A stretch of DNA of 40,686 nucleotides from Planctomycetota bacterium (GTDB lineage Bacteria > Planctomycetota > Phycisphaerae > Phycisphaerales > Phycisphaeraceae). The stretch is taken from NCBI GenBank assembly GCA_021413865.1, contig JAIOPN010000047.1:1-40686 (forward strand), written 5' to 3'. A model generated the notes under the pieces. That model was not told the origin of the DNA. It saw nothing but the letters and a program-made list of their open reading frames with translations, and did not search any database. Positions 9,701 through 17,800 of this stretch are shown piece after piece. The stretch's first letter is position 1; each line of letters starts with the position of its first letter. Position numbers and translations under genes: made by a program.

Positions 9701-11529
9701 AAGAGCTCGACGGTGGAGAACGCCTCCGCGGTGCCGGTGATGGTCGGTGTGGTGTCGCTGGTGATGTCGTCGGAGTTTGATGACCCGCTATCGCTGCCGG
9801 TCGCCAGGTCGAGCGCGGCGGGGGCGTCGGGCGCGGTGGCGTCGGTCGTGACGACCAGCGAAGACGAGGCGACGCCGGTGTTGCCCGCGGCGTCGGTCGC
9901 TTTGGCGGTGAGCGGGTGTTCGCCGTCGCTCAGGGCCGAGGAGGTGATGCTCCAGTTGCCGCTGCCGTCGGCGACCGCAGTGCCCACGGAGGTCAGGTCA
10001 TCGAACAGCTCGACGGTCGCACCGGCCTCGGCGGTGCCGGTGATGGTCGGCGTTGCATCGTTGGTCAGGTCGTCGGTGTTCGACGTGCCGCTGTCGCTGG
10101 CATCCACAAGATTGAGGGCGGCGGGGGCGCTGGGCGCGGTGGTGTCGATGGTCACGACCAGCGCTGCCGAAGCGACGCCGGTGTTGCCGGCCGTGTCGGT
10201 GGCCTTGGCGGTGAGGGTGTGAGGCCCGGTGCCCAGGACCGAGGTGGTGATGCTCCACGCGCCGCTGCCGTTGGCCGTCGCGGTGCCGACGGAGGTGACG
10301 CCGTCGAAAAGCGCGACCGCCGAGTCGGCCTCGGCGGTCCCCGTAATCGTCGGGGTCGTGTCGCTGGTGAGGCTGTCCAGGAGCGTGCCGCTGTCGCTCG
10401 CGGGGTCGAGCGTCAGCGCCGCGGGTGCGGCGGGTGCGCCGGTGTCAACCGTGACCAGTGAGGCGGATGAGGCCGTGCTCACGTTGCCGGCAACGTCGGT
10501 CGCCACGGCGGTGAAGCTGTGATCGCCCACGGTGAGCGTGCCGGTGTCAAACGTCCAATCGCCGCTGCCGTCGGTGGTCGCGGTGCCCAGCGAGGTGTCG
10601 CCGTCGAAGATCTCGACGGTCGCGTCCGGCTCCGCGGTGCCGGCGAGGGTCGGGGCGGTGTTGCTGGTGATCCCGTCCGTGTCGGACGCGCCGGTGTCCG
10701 TCGCGGAGGTCAGCCCCGTAATGATCGGGGTGGCAACCGCGGTGTCGATCGTTACGACCAGCGTGGCGGAGGCGACGCTGGTGTTGCCCGCGGCGTCGGT
10801 GGCCTTGGCGGTGAGGCTGCGATCGCCGCTGGTCAGCGCCGAGGAGGTGATGCTCCACGCACCGGTGTTGTCCGCCGTCGTGGTGCCCACGGAGGTCACA
10901 CCGTCGAAGAGTTCCACGTCAGAGTCCGCCTCGGCGGTGCCCGTGATGGTCGGCGTGGCGTCGCTGGTCAGGTCGTCCGTGTTCGATGAGCCGCTGTCGC
11001 TGGCGGTCGCCAGGTCGAGCCCGGTGGGGGCGGCGGGGGCGGCCGTGTCGAGCACGAAGGTGGTGGAGGCGTTGGAGGTCAGGCCGTCGGTGCCGTCGGA
11101 GTCGTCGATGTCGATGATGCCGTCGCGGAGAACGGTGATCTTGTAGGTGCCATCGGTGGAGAAGGCGGCGGAGATACCGGTGAGGTTCCAGGTGATGCCG
11201 TCGCCCGAGTCGGTGATCGCCGCGCCGCCGGGCGTGGTGATGAGGATGCCGCTCTTGCGGAGCGTGATGTTGCTCAAGTCAACGTTGGTGACCGCTTCGG
11301 AGAAGACGATCGTGGCGGAGTCTGGCGCGGCGTTCACCGGGTTGTCGATGCCCGTGACGATGGCTGTTGAGAGCAGGGCCCTGGACTCGAGCGCCTCGAT
11401 GGGGGACCACCTCGGCGTGGCGCGTGCCTTCGCGGCGCGGAGGCGGTCACGCTTCCTGGCGGCGAGTGCGCGGCGGCCACGACGGAGGAACAAGCCGAAG
11501 TCTTTCAGCCACTGGGAGGAAAAGTCCAT
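6730..11529 (-). CDS. Giant Ig-repeat surface protein with C-terminal Calx-beta domain
   Basis: About 1599 residues. I start it at the ATG at 11529, preceded by AAGGGG; an extension to 11601 lacks a ribosome site. A basic N-terminus leads to LESRALL (about 47-53). An Ig-like domain containing ATIVFSEAV follows (about 54-160). Then come eleven bacterial Ig-like repeats of roughly 100 residues (about 165-1250), each with TITGTAE or TLAGTAE, a (V/I)E(L/I)FDG motif, W(S/T)I or WTF and TDAAGNTS. A second TIVFSEAV-type domain, a cadherin-like domain (ending ESLVWTPPAGKT) and a Calx-beta domain (last about 105 residues, KAKKGTDY) close the protein. This architecture is expected of an exported adhesin or cell-surface matrix protein, perhaps calcium-stabilised. 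It lies just downstream of the ceramidase-like gene on the same strand (about 113 bases) and might be reached by read-through. No enzymatic domain is visible. Confidence 0.88.
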   Translation of the reverse strand: MDFSSQWLKDFGLFLRRGRRALAARKRDRLRAAKARATPRWSPIEALESRALLSTAIVTGIDNPVNAAPDSATIVFSEAVTNVDLSNITLRKSGILITTPGGAAITDSGDGITWNLTGISAAFSTDGTYKITVLRDGIIDIDDSDGTDGLTSNASTTFVLDTAAPAAPTGLDLATASDSGSSNTDDLTSDATPTITGTAEADSDVELFDGVTSVGTTTADNTGAWSITSSALTSGDRSLTAKATDAAGNTSVASATLVVTIDTAVATPIITGLTSATDTGASDTDGITSNTAPTLAGTAEPDATVEIFDGDTSLGTATTDGSGDWTFDTGTLTVGDHSFTAVATDVAGNVSTASSASLVTVDTGAPAAPAALTLDPASDSGTLLDSLTSDTTPTITGTAEADSAVALFDGVTSVGTATANGSGAWSITTSVLGTGPHTLTAKATDTAGNTGVASAALVVTIDTTAPSAPAALNLVDASDSGTSNTDDLTNDATPTITGTAEAGATVELFDDLTSVGTAVADGSGNWSITSSALSDGEHPLTAKATDAAGNTGVASSSLVVTTDATAPDAPAALDLATGSDSGSSNSDDITSDTTPTITGTAEAFSTVELFDGDTSVGTAVADLSGDWSITTSALSSGVHTLTAKATDEAGNTSVASASLDITIDTTVAAPVITGLTSATDTGSSNTDGITGDTTPTLAGTAEANASVEIFDGVTSLGTATADGSGAWTFDTGTLTEDEHSFTAVATDVAGNVSATSAASVIEVDITAPDAPLALDLADASDSGSLGSDDLTSDNTPTITGTAEAGSLVELFDGSSSLGTATADGSGNWSITSSLGDGAHTLTAKATDAAGNTSAASASLVITIDTTAPDAPAALDLATGSDSGSSNSDDITSDTTPTITGTAEADSTVELFDGNTSVGTATADGSGNWSITSSALSEGAHALTAKATDAAGNTSAASAALDITIETTVAPPVIAGVAPGSDTGSSDTDNITNSTAPTLTGTAEPNSSIELFEGSTSFGSLNVDGGGVWTFNPGTISEGDHTFTVVTTDRAGNVSAASAPLVVTVDVTAPAVPTALDLLAGSDSGASNTDDLTSDATPTITGLADVGSTVELFDGVNSVGTATADSFGYWTITSTTLSDGVHNLTATATDTAGNTSSASTSLVVTIDTTAPDAPAALDLATLTDSGPSSSDGITFDTTPTVTGTAEADSTVELFDDVTSVGTATADGSGAWSITSSALSEGDHTLTAKATDAAGNTGVASAPLDITIDTTGPTATITAVTPDPRSSPVNSITIVFSEAVTGLDLADLTLTRNSGANLLTGSQTLTTSDNITWTLGNLAPLTNTPGAYTVTFLAVDTGVIDAAGNDATVPAADSFTTIINSKTPTLTSVKTLKSAIKDVPFTITYADLLSAANEKDKDAGTIFTFRIDSVTSGTLTKNGSPVVAGTTTLAEGESLVWTPPAGKTSAGLGAFKVSVTDGATFSKKPVQVKVKIDKPKVGIVRTADAAEAGPTNGTFTVTRNGNTTADLIVKYSVSGKAKKGTDYVTLTGTVTILAGQTTATITVTPLTDAVNDPNETVKLTLKTSSAYAIDSLAKLATLTIV
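7725..11050 (-). repeat. Eleven tandem Ig-like coding repeats of about 300 bp, two subtypes
   Basis: Repeat type A carries PAALDL, SDSG, TPTITGTAE, VELFDG, SVGTA and LTAKATDAAGNT. Type B carries PVITGLTSATDTG, TLAGTAE, VEIFDG, WTFDTGTL and FTAVATDVAGNVS. Reading from the N-terminus the order is A B A A A B A A B A A. DNA identity between units is high by eye, so this stretch is prone to recombination and to assembly collapse. Confidence 0.85.
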
Positions 11530-11642
11530 GGAAGGGCCCCTTGTGTTGTGTGCCCGCAGATATCTGAACAGACCCCTCACCCCTCGGGCCGTAGCGGACA
11601 TGGTAGCGGATGCGCGCGACGTTCAAAAGCAGAAAAACGCCA

Positions 11643-13016
11643 TTACGCCTTCGCCGTCTCCGGGAAGAGCGAGGCGATCGCCTCGACGGTGTGCTCGACG
11701 AGTTCCTGTCCGCCCTCGGGGCCGACGATCGAGACCACGGGAATGGAGCCGTAGCCGCCGCCTTGCACGCCGCGCGCGGTGGGGAGGTACCAGCCGATGC
11801 CGGCGGTGATCTGGGCGATGAAGGTCTGCGCCGCCCTGCTGCGTGCCTTGATCTGGAAGCCGTAGTCGGTGTAAAGCTCGAAGGGGTTTGTCGCGATCAC
11901 GGCGTCACCGATGCGGAGGAAGTGCAGCTCCGCAGCCACCGGCGCGGAAGTCTTTTTGCCGTCGAAAATGTCCACGACTTCCTGTAGCCGCGTCGGCCAC
12001 CAGAGGCGCGGGTCCATCCGGCCGACGGTCTTTGCGTGCTCCGCCTCGTGCCAGTCGCGCTCCTGTTTCGTGATCCGGCGGGGCGAGAGCTTCACGCGCC
12101 GCACCTCGTGGGCCAGCGGAGTTTCTTCTTTGATCGGTTTGGTGCAGGCGAGGGCACGTTCGACGGCGTCGGCAACGCGCTGGGCGATCTCCTGCCGCTC
12201 CGTCACGCCGCGCCGTTTGCGCATCTCCGCTTCCTGCTTGCTGTCAAAGATGAAGTGCGGCGACTGGTCGCCCGCCGCGCCGCAGAGGGGCATCACGGCG
12301 AGTTTTTCGCCCAGCCGTTTTCGCAATTCGACGCGGATCTCGTGCCAGAAGTCGGCGGACCACTGGGAGATGCCCTCGTCCACCTGGGACGGGCAGGGGA
12401 CATCGACGAGCACGCCGACGAGCTTGTCCGCCGCGTCCCAGACGAAGAGCATGTCGAGGCTGTGGTCCTCGGGGCCCTCGATGTGGCGGAAGTCTTTGCG
12501 TGCCGCCTGGCCGTACATCAGGGCGGCGCCGTCGGCATAAACAGGTCGGCGATTGTGCGCGACGACGGCGTGGCCGTAGGCGTGATTGACGCGCGCCGGG
12601 GCGCGGGATTGCCATGCGTCGATGACCGCCTCAGCGGTGCGCTCGATCACGAAGCCCATGCACTCATCGGCGGTCATCACGTCGCCGCCCGGGTGCGGGT
12701 AGAAACCGTCCATCACGACCATCGAGTCGTGCGTATGGGTCGAGGAGAGAAAAATCTTCTCGCGGGGGATGGCGGGGAACTTTGCGGTGACCCGGTCGCG
12801 TACCCCCTCGTGCATCGCGTCGGTGGTGAACGGCGCGTCGAGCGTGGCGATGAGGGCGTAGTCCTTCGTGCCGTCCGGGCGCGCGCCCTCGATCGCCATG
12901 GCGGTCACGACGATCGGGTCCATCGCGTCTTTGGCGATGCGGACGTGCATCTGGCCCTGGATCATCGCGGGCCGGTCCGGGACGATACTTCGCGAACCCC
13001 ATCCGATGTTGAGCAT
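11643..13016 (-). CDS. Neutral/alkaline ceramidase-like hydrolase
   Basis: A 457-residue protein; ATG at 13016 with GGAG eight bases upstream. The start GWGSRSIVPDRPAMIQGQ and the LSSTHTHDS motif (about 91-99) match the N-terminal domain of neutral ceramidase (PF04734 type). In that family the paired His residues bind the catalytic zinc and the following Ser lies near the amide-cleaving site. CGAAGDQSPHF (about 246) corresponds to the family's GDVSPN-like segment. No signal peptide is seen, so a cytoplasmic location is likely. Bacterial members also act on unknown amides and sugars, so ceramide as substrate is not established. It is the last gene of a tight operon, 32 bases after the PhyH gene, and is followed by the Ig-repeat giant. 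Confidence 0.8.
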   Translation of the reverse strand: MLNIGWGSRSIVPDRPAMIQGQMHVRIAKDAMDPIVVTAMAIEGARPDGTKDYALIATLDAPFTTDAMHEGVRDRVTAKFPAIPREKIFLSSTHTHDSMVVMDGFYPHPGGDVMTADECMGFVIERTAEAVIDAWQSRAPARVNHAYGHAVVAHNRRPVYADGAALMYGQAARKDFRHIEGPEDHSLDMLFVWDAADKLVGVLVDVPCPSQVDEGISQWSADFWHEIRVELRKRLGEKLAVMPLCGAAGDQSPHFIFDSKQEAEMRKRRGVTERQEIAQRVADAVERALACTKPIKEETPLAHEVRRVKLSPRRITKQERDWHEAEHAKTVGRMDPRLWWPTRLQEVVDIFDGKKTSAPVAAELHFLRIGDAVIATNPFELYTDYGFQIKARSRAAQTFIAQITAGIGWYLPTARGVQGGGYGSIPVVSIVGPEGGQELVEHTVEAIASLFPETAKA

Positions 13017-13048
13017 GTGACGATCTCCGTTCTATATCTGATTCAAGA

Positions 13049-13948
13049 TCAGGCGGTCTCTTCCGTGCCGGGGATGTCGCCAAGGTCGCTCTTGGAATGG
13101 CTCGACGCCTCGCGGGCGCAGAGCAGATCGACCGGTTCGCCGGGCCGCAGGATCGGCATGCCCCGCGGCGGCGTGTAAGCGAAAGTCTCGTCATCGCTGG
13201 CGTAGGGGTGTTGCCGCCGCGTGAGCAGGGCGTGCTGGTAGAGCATGCAACGCTTCGCCATGATGTCGGCGGGGAACCAGTTGTAACGCTCGTTCCAACC
13301 CAGTGCGCGGTTGTCGAAATAGACCACGCGGCGGAGCGTGCCGCTCTTGTTGACCGTGCTGCCGTGCAGGACTTTGACGTGGTGCAGCAGCACGTCACCG
13401 GGCCCGGTCTCCGCGGCGACGGCCCCGGGCAACTCGAACTTCTCGCGTCCGCGCCGGATCATCTCCTGGGCGCGGGCCTTGTCCCACTTGTGACTGCCCG
13501 GGACCACCCACACGCAACCATTGGCGGGGGTCGAGCGATCGGGGTAGATGTCGATGTTGAAGATGCGCTCGCCGCCCTCGGTGGTGTTGCCGTCGCGGTG
13601 CCAGGGGACGGAAGAGCCGTTGGTCGGCAGCTTGAACACGAGCGATTCGTAACAGGAGATAAAGTCCGGCCCGACCATGCGCGTGAGCAGGTCGCCGATG
13701 AAGGGGTGCGCCAGCAGGCGGAGGGAGAAGTTGTTGGGCTGGTGGTGCAGGTAGGTGAGGTAATAAGGAACGCCCTCGGGCCCGCGCATGCACCACTTGT
13801 CCGCCGGGCCGCCGACGAGGACCTCATCGATGAGCCCGCGTGACCCGCGGTCGAACTCGGCCAACTCGTCGGAAGCCAGCACGCCACGGCAGATGACATA
13901 GCCGTGGTCGTCGAAGTGTTTGATTTCGGCGTCGGTGATCTTCCGCAT
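13049..13948 (-). CDS. Phytanoyl-CoA dioxygenase (PhyH) family protein
   Basis: A 299-residue protein; ATG at 13948 with GAGGAA about eight bases upstream. It carries the non-haem iron facial triad of the PhyH family: HRD in PWHRDGN (about residue 116), the distal His in LLHHVKVLHGST (about 195-205) and an Arg for 2-oxoglutarate in RRVVYFDNR. The N-terminal FDDHGYVICRGVL is the usual family opening. It should hydroxylate a small organic substrate using Fe(II), oxygen and 2-oxoglutarate; the substrate is unknown. In planctomycetes such enzymes are expanded and often sit beside hydrolases and MocA oxidoreductases. It lies between the esterase gene (28 bases upstream) and the ceramidase-like gene, so co-transcription is likely. 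Confidence 0.88.
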   Translation of the reverse strand: MRKITDAEIKHFDDHGYVICRGVLASDELAEFDRGSRGLIDEVLVGGPADKWCMRGPEGVPYYLTYLHHQPNNFSLRLLAHPFIGDLLTRMVGPDFISCYESLVFKLPTNGSSVPWHRDGNTTEGGERIFNIDIYPDRSTPANGCVWVVPGSHKWDKARAQEMIRRGREKFELPGAVAAETGPGDVLLHHVKVLHGSTVNKSGTLRRVVYFDNRALGWNERYNWFPADIMAKRCMLYQHALLTRRQHPYASDDETFAYTPPRGMPILRPGEPVDLLCAREASSHSKSDLGDIPGTEETA

Positions 13949-13976
13949 AGCGTGGGTTCCTCGGGGTGGCGGTGAT

Positions 13977-14804
13977 TTACCGCCACAGCCAGATCAACGA
14001 CTCGGGCAGGATCGCGCCGCCGTGCTTGCAGTCGTGGGCGCCGTCGCCGTATTCAATCTTGTAGTCATATCCGACGAACTGCAGCGCCGCGGCCATCTCC
14101 AGGTTCGCCAGCGGCCAGTGGCCCCAGCCGACGTCCAGGTCGTTCGACCCGGCCTGGAGAAACGCCCGGATCGGCTTGATCGGCGTCTTGCGGATCAGAC
14201 AGGGGTAAACATTGCCCCCGCGGATGTCCGCGAAGCTGCCCACGTGGCTGAGCACCTTGCTGAAGGCGTCGGGCCGCTGCCACGCGACGGTCCAGGAGCA
14301 GATGCCGCCGGAACTCGCGCCGCAGATCGCCCGGCCGCTCGCGTCCTGGGTCAGCGTGTATTTCTCGCCCACCGCGGGGAGGATTTCCTCCATGAGGAAC
14401 CGCACGTACTGGTCGCTGAGCGTGTCGTACTCGAAGCTGCGGTTGCTGATCGCGTCCTTGCCCGGGGCCACCGCGGGGAAGTAGCCGGGGTTGATGAGGA
14501 TGGCGATGGTGACGGGCATCCTGCCCTGGTGGATCAGGTTGTCGAAGACGACGGGCACGCGCGTCTCGCCCTCTTCGTTGACGTAGCTGCCGCCGTCCTG
14601 GAAGACCATGACGTTCGCGGGCATGCCCGGCTTGTACTGCGCGGGGACATAGACCCAGTAGTCGCGCAGGGTGCCGGGGAAGATGGCGCTGCGCCACTCG
14701 CCCTTGGTGACGGCACCGCGCGGCACGCCGGGCTGGCGCTGCGAATCGGCGCCGAGCGGGAAGGGGCCGGGCTTGACCACGGGCATGACAAAACGTTCGG
14801 GCAT
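13977..14804 (-). CDS. Enterochelin-esterase-like alpha/beta hydrolase
   Basis: A 275-residue protein; ATG at 14804 with GGAG nine bases upstream. The fold follows the putative esterase family (PF00756, Fes/esterase D type): RDYWVYVPAQY strand, VFQDGG oxyanion segment, nucleophile elbow GASSGG (about residue 164), Asp in AGSNDLD (about 219) and His in GDGAHDCKHGG (about 255). No signal peptide is seen. It is the first gene of a three-gene run with the PhyH dioxygenase and ceramidase-like hydrolase, suggesting sequential breakdown of an ester- or amide-linked compound. The substrate is not readable from sequence. The next gene upstream on this strand is the 2518-residue giant, ending about 50 bases before. 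Confidence 0.85.
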   Translation of the reverse strand: MPERFVMPVVKPGPFPLGADSQRQPGVPRGAVTKGEWRSAIFPGTLRDYWVYVPAQYKPGMPANVMVFQDGGSYVNEEGETRVPVVFDNLIHQGRMPVTIAILINPGYFPAVAPGKDAISNRSFEYDTLSDQYVRFLMEEILPAVGEKYTLTQDASGRAICGASSGGICSWTVAWQRPDAFSKVLSHVGSFADIRGGNVYPCLIRKTPIKPIRAFLQAGSNDLDVGWGHWPLANLEMAAALQFVGYDYKIEYGDGAHDCKHGGAILPESLIWLWR

Positions 14805-14854
14805 GGGATGCGTCTCCAGCGGGGGTTGTTTGGACCCAATCGTGCCGCAACAGG

Positions 14855-17800
14855 TTACAGCACGAAGACGCCGAAGTCGTCACCGGTCTCCGGGTCGAGG
14901 TCGGCGGGGTGGGAGACGAGGGGGAGGAGTTTGACGCCGGGAGTGTCGAGGCGTTTGAAGCTCTTGGGGGCGGTGAGCGTGAAAAGGCCGAACGGGTCGC
15001 CGCCGTTGTTGGTCTCGACGCCGGCCAGCGAGACCTTGAGGATGCGCGACGCCGCCAGTGTGCTGGCGCTGAACGCCCCCTTGCTGGTGAAGCCGGCGAT
15101 CGCGAAATCGCCGCCCGTAAAATCGTCGGCCGAATCGGGGTTGCCGACAAGCGCCTCGCTCACGCCGGCGAAGAAGATGGAATCGGTCGAGGAGCCGACG
15201 GTGACCGCACCGATGTTGCCGGCGGATTTCACCGTGATATGGCTTACCTCGCCCTTGACCGTGAGTTTGGCGAGCGTGTTCTTCTGAGCGGCGTCGCTCA
15301 GGTCGAGCGATGCACCGAAATTGCCGGAGGAGGTGACGCCGCCCACGTACCCCGCGGTGATGGTTCCTCCTAACCAGTCGGCGACCTTGACGGTCTTGAT
15401 CCCGCCGCCGTTCTGGAGCGTGACGTCCACACCATCGCCCGCTTCACCCACGACGCCGGCGGAGTAGGTTCCGACTCCGACGCCCGCGGTGTTCGTGGAG
15501 GTGACGGATACGTCGGCCCGCATGTCGCCCTTGATGGTCAGCGTACCAATCCACGGGGCGGTGATCGTGCCGTGGTGCCACGCGGCGGCCTTGATCGTCT
15601 TCACGCCGCCCACGGACTGCACAGTGATGTCGGTCTCGTCCGAGACGTCGGGGAGGCCGACCGTGCCCGCCGAATAGGTGCCGATCGCCACCCCCTTGGC
15701 GTCGGCGGATGTGGCTGTCACGTCGGCCTGCATCGACCCCTTGATGGTGAGCGTGCCGATCCACGGGGCTGTGAGCACGTCGTTGTCGTCCGTGTCGATC
15801 CAGGCGGCGGCGGTGAACTTCTTGATGGGCGTCGCGGAGGTGAAGGTGACGTCCGTCAGCGTGCCGAGGGTGACCGTCGTCGAGGCGATGGCGGCGGAGG
15901 AGCCGATGCTGACCCAATGTTGATCGGAGACGTTGAAGAGCGTGAGGCTCTTGATGCCGCCGGTGCTTTTGAGGCTGTCGCCCAGACCGATGAGCTTGCC
16001 GGAGAGGGTGCCCAGGTCGGTGTGGTCGTCGGGGTTGGAGGGGTCGCCGACAACGATCTGATCGACGCGTGTGACGCCGGCCTTGTCGATCGGTGTGATG
16101 GTGAGGCTCGATTTCGCGTCGGTGCCGATGAGTTCGATCCGCTGGATCGAGCCGTCCTCGTTCGCCCAGACCATGCCCGTGCCGCTTCCCTTGAGCGCGA
16201 GCTTGAGGTTGGTGCCCGGGATGACGACCGTCTTGTTGAGCTTCGTGAATGTGAGCGTCGGCCGCTCCGCTACGACGGTGATAGTGAATGTCTGAGAGGA
16301 GGAAGTGTCCGCCCCGCCCCCATTGTCCTGGAGGGAAACGGTGACGGTGGCGCTGCCGCTGGCGTCGGGGGTGAGGGCGTAGCCGAGCGTGCCGTCTGCA
16401 AGGATCGACGGTTGGGCGGAGAAGAGCGCATTGTTGTCGTTGGTGACGGCGAAGGTGAGGGCCTGCGTGGATTCATCGCCGGGCCCGGCGGAGATCGCGG
16501 CGGCCCAGCCGGGGACAGACTGCGTGCCGGCGTCCTCGTGAACGGTCTGATTGATGCCCTTGGAGAATGAAGGGGTGTCGTTGACGGCCGTGACAGCGAC
16601 GTTGACGGTGACCGCTGAGATAGAGGCCGCAAGTCCGTCCCACGCCTTGACGGTAAACGCGGCGAGCGTGCCGTTGGCATTGGCGGCGGGTGTCCAGACG
16701 AGCGACTCACCGGTCGAGAGCAGGGTGGAGCCGGCGGTGACCGCGATGCCGTTCTTGGTGAGCGTGCCCGACGACACGGATTCCACCCGGAAGGAGAGTG
16801 TGGCGCTGTCGATGTCCGCTTCGTTGGCGGCGGCGGCGAGGGTTGCGTAGGTGATTGTAAACGGCGTGTCCTCGGTCGCGCCTGCGAGCGTGCTGATGGT
16901 TGTCAGGGTCGGTGCGTCGTTGACGGCATTGACGGTGATGGTGAAGGGTTGAACTGAGGATGTGTCCGCTCCGCCGCCGTTATCCTGTAGCGAAGCGGTG
17001 ATGGTGGCACTGCCGTTGGCGTCGGGGGTGAGTGAATAACCGAGTGTACCGTTGGGCAGGATCGAGGGCTGAATGGAGAAGAGCGCGTTGTTGTCGTTGG
17101 CGACGAGGAAGGTGAGAACCTGAGAAGATTCATCGCCGGGCCCGGCGGAGATGGCGGTGGCCCAGCCAAGGACGGTTTGAGAGGCGGCATCTTCGTTGAC
17201 GGTCTGGTCGGCGCCTTTAGCGAAGGAGGGCGTGTCGTTGACGGCCGCAACGCTGGCATTCACGGCAACCGCTGAGGCGGACGCATCCTGTCCATCCCAT
17301 GCCTTGACGGTGAAGGCGGCGAGCGGACCATTGGCCTCGGCTGCGGGAGTCCAGACGAGCGATTCACCGCTGGAGAGCAGCGTGGAGCCCGCGGTGACCG
17401 CGACACCGCTCTTGGTGAGTGTGCCCGAAGAGGCCGACTCGACGCGGAATGAGAGTGTGGCGTTTTCGATGTCCGCCTCGTTGGCCGCGGCGGCGAGGGT
17501 CGCGTAGGTGATGGTGAACGGGGTGTCCTCGGTTGCGCCGGTGAGCGTGGTGATCGAGGTCAGCGTCGGTGCGTCATTCACCGGGTTGACGGTGATGGTG
17601 AAGGTCTGCGTGGTGGAGGTGTCCGCACCGCCTCCGTTGTCCTGTATCGATACGGTGACGGTGGCGCTGCCGTTGGCGTCGGGGGCGAGTGAATAGCCGA
17701 GCGTGCCGTTGGGCAGGATTGACGGCTGAGCCAAGAAGAGGGCGTTGTTGTCGTTGGTGGCGAGGAAGGCGAGAACCTGAGCCGACTCATCGCCGGGCCC

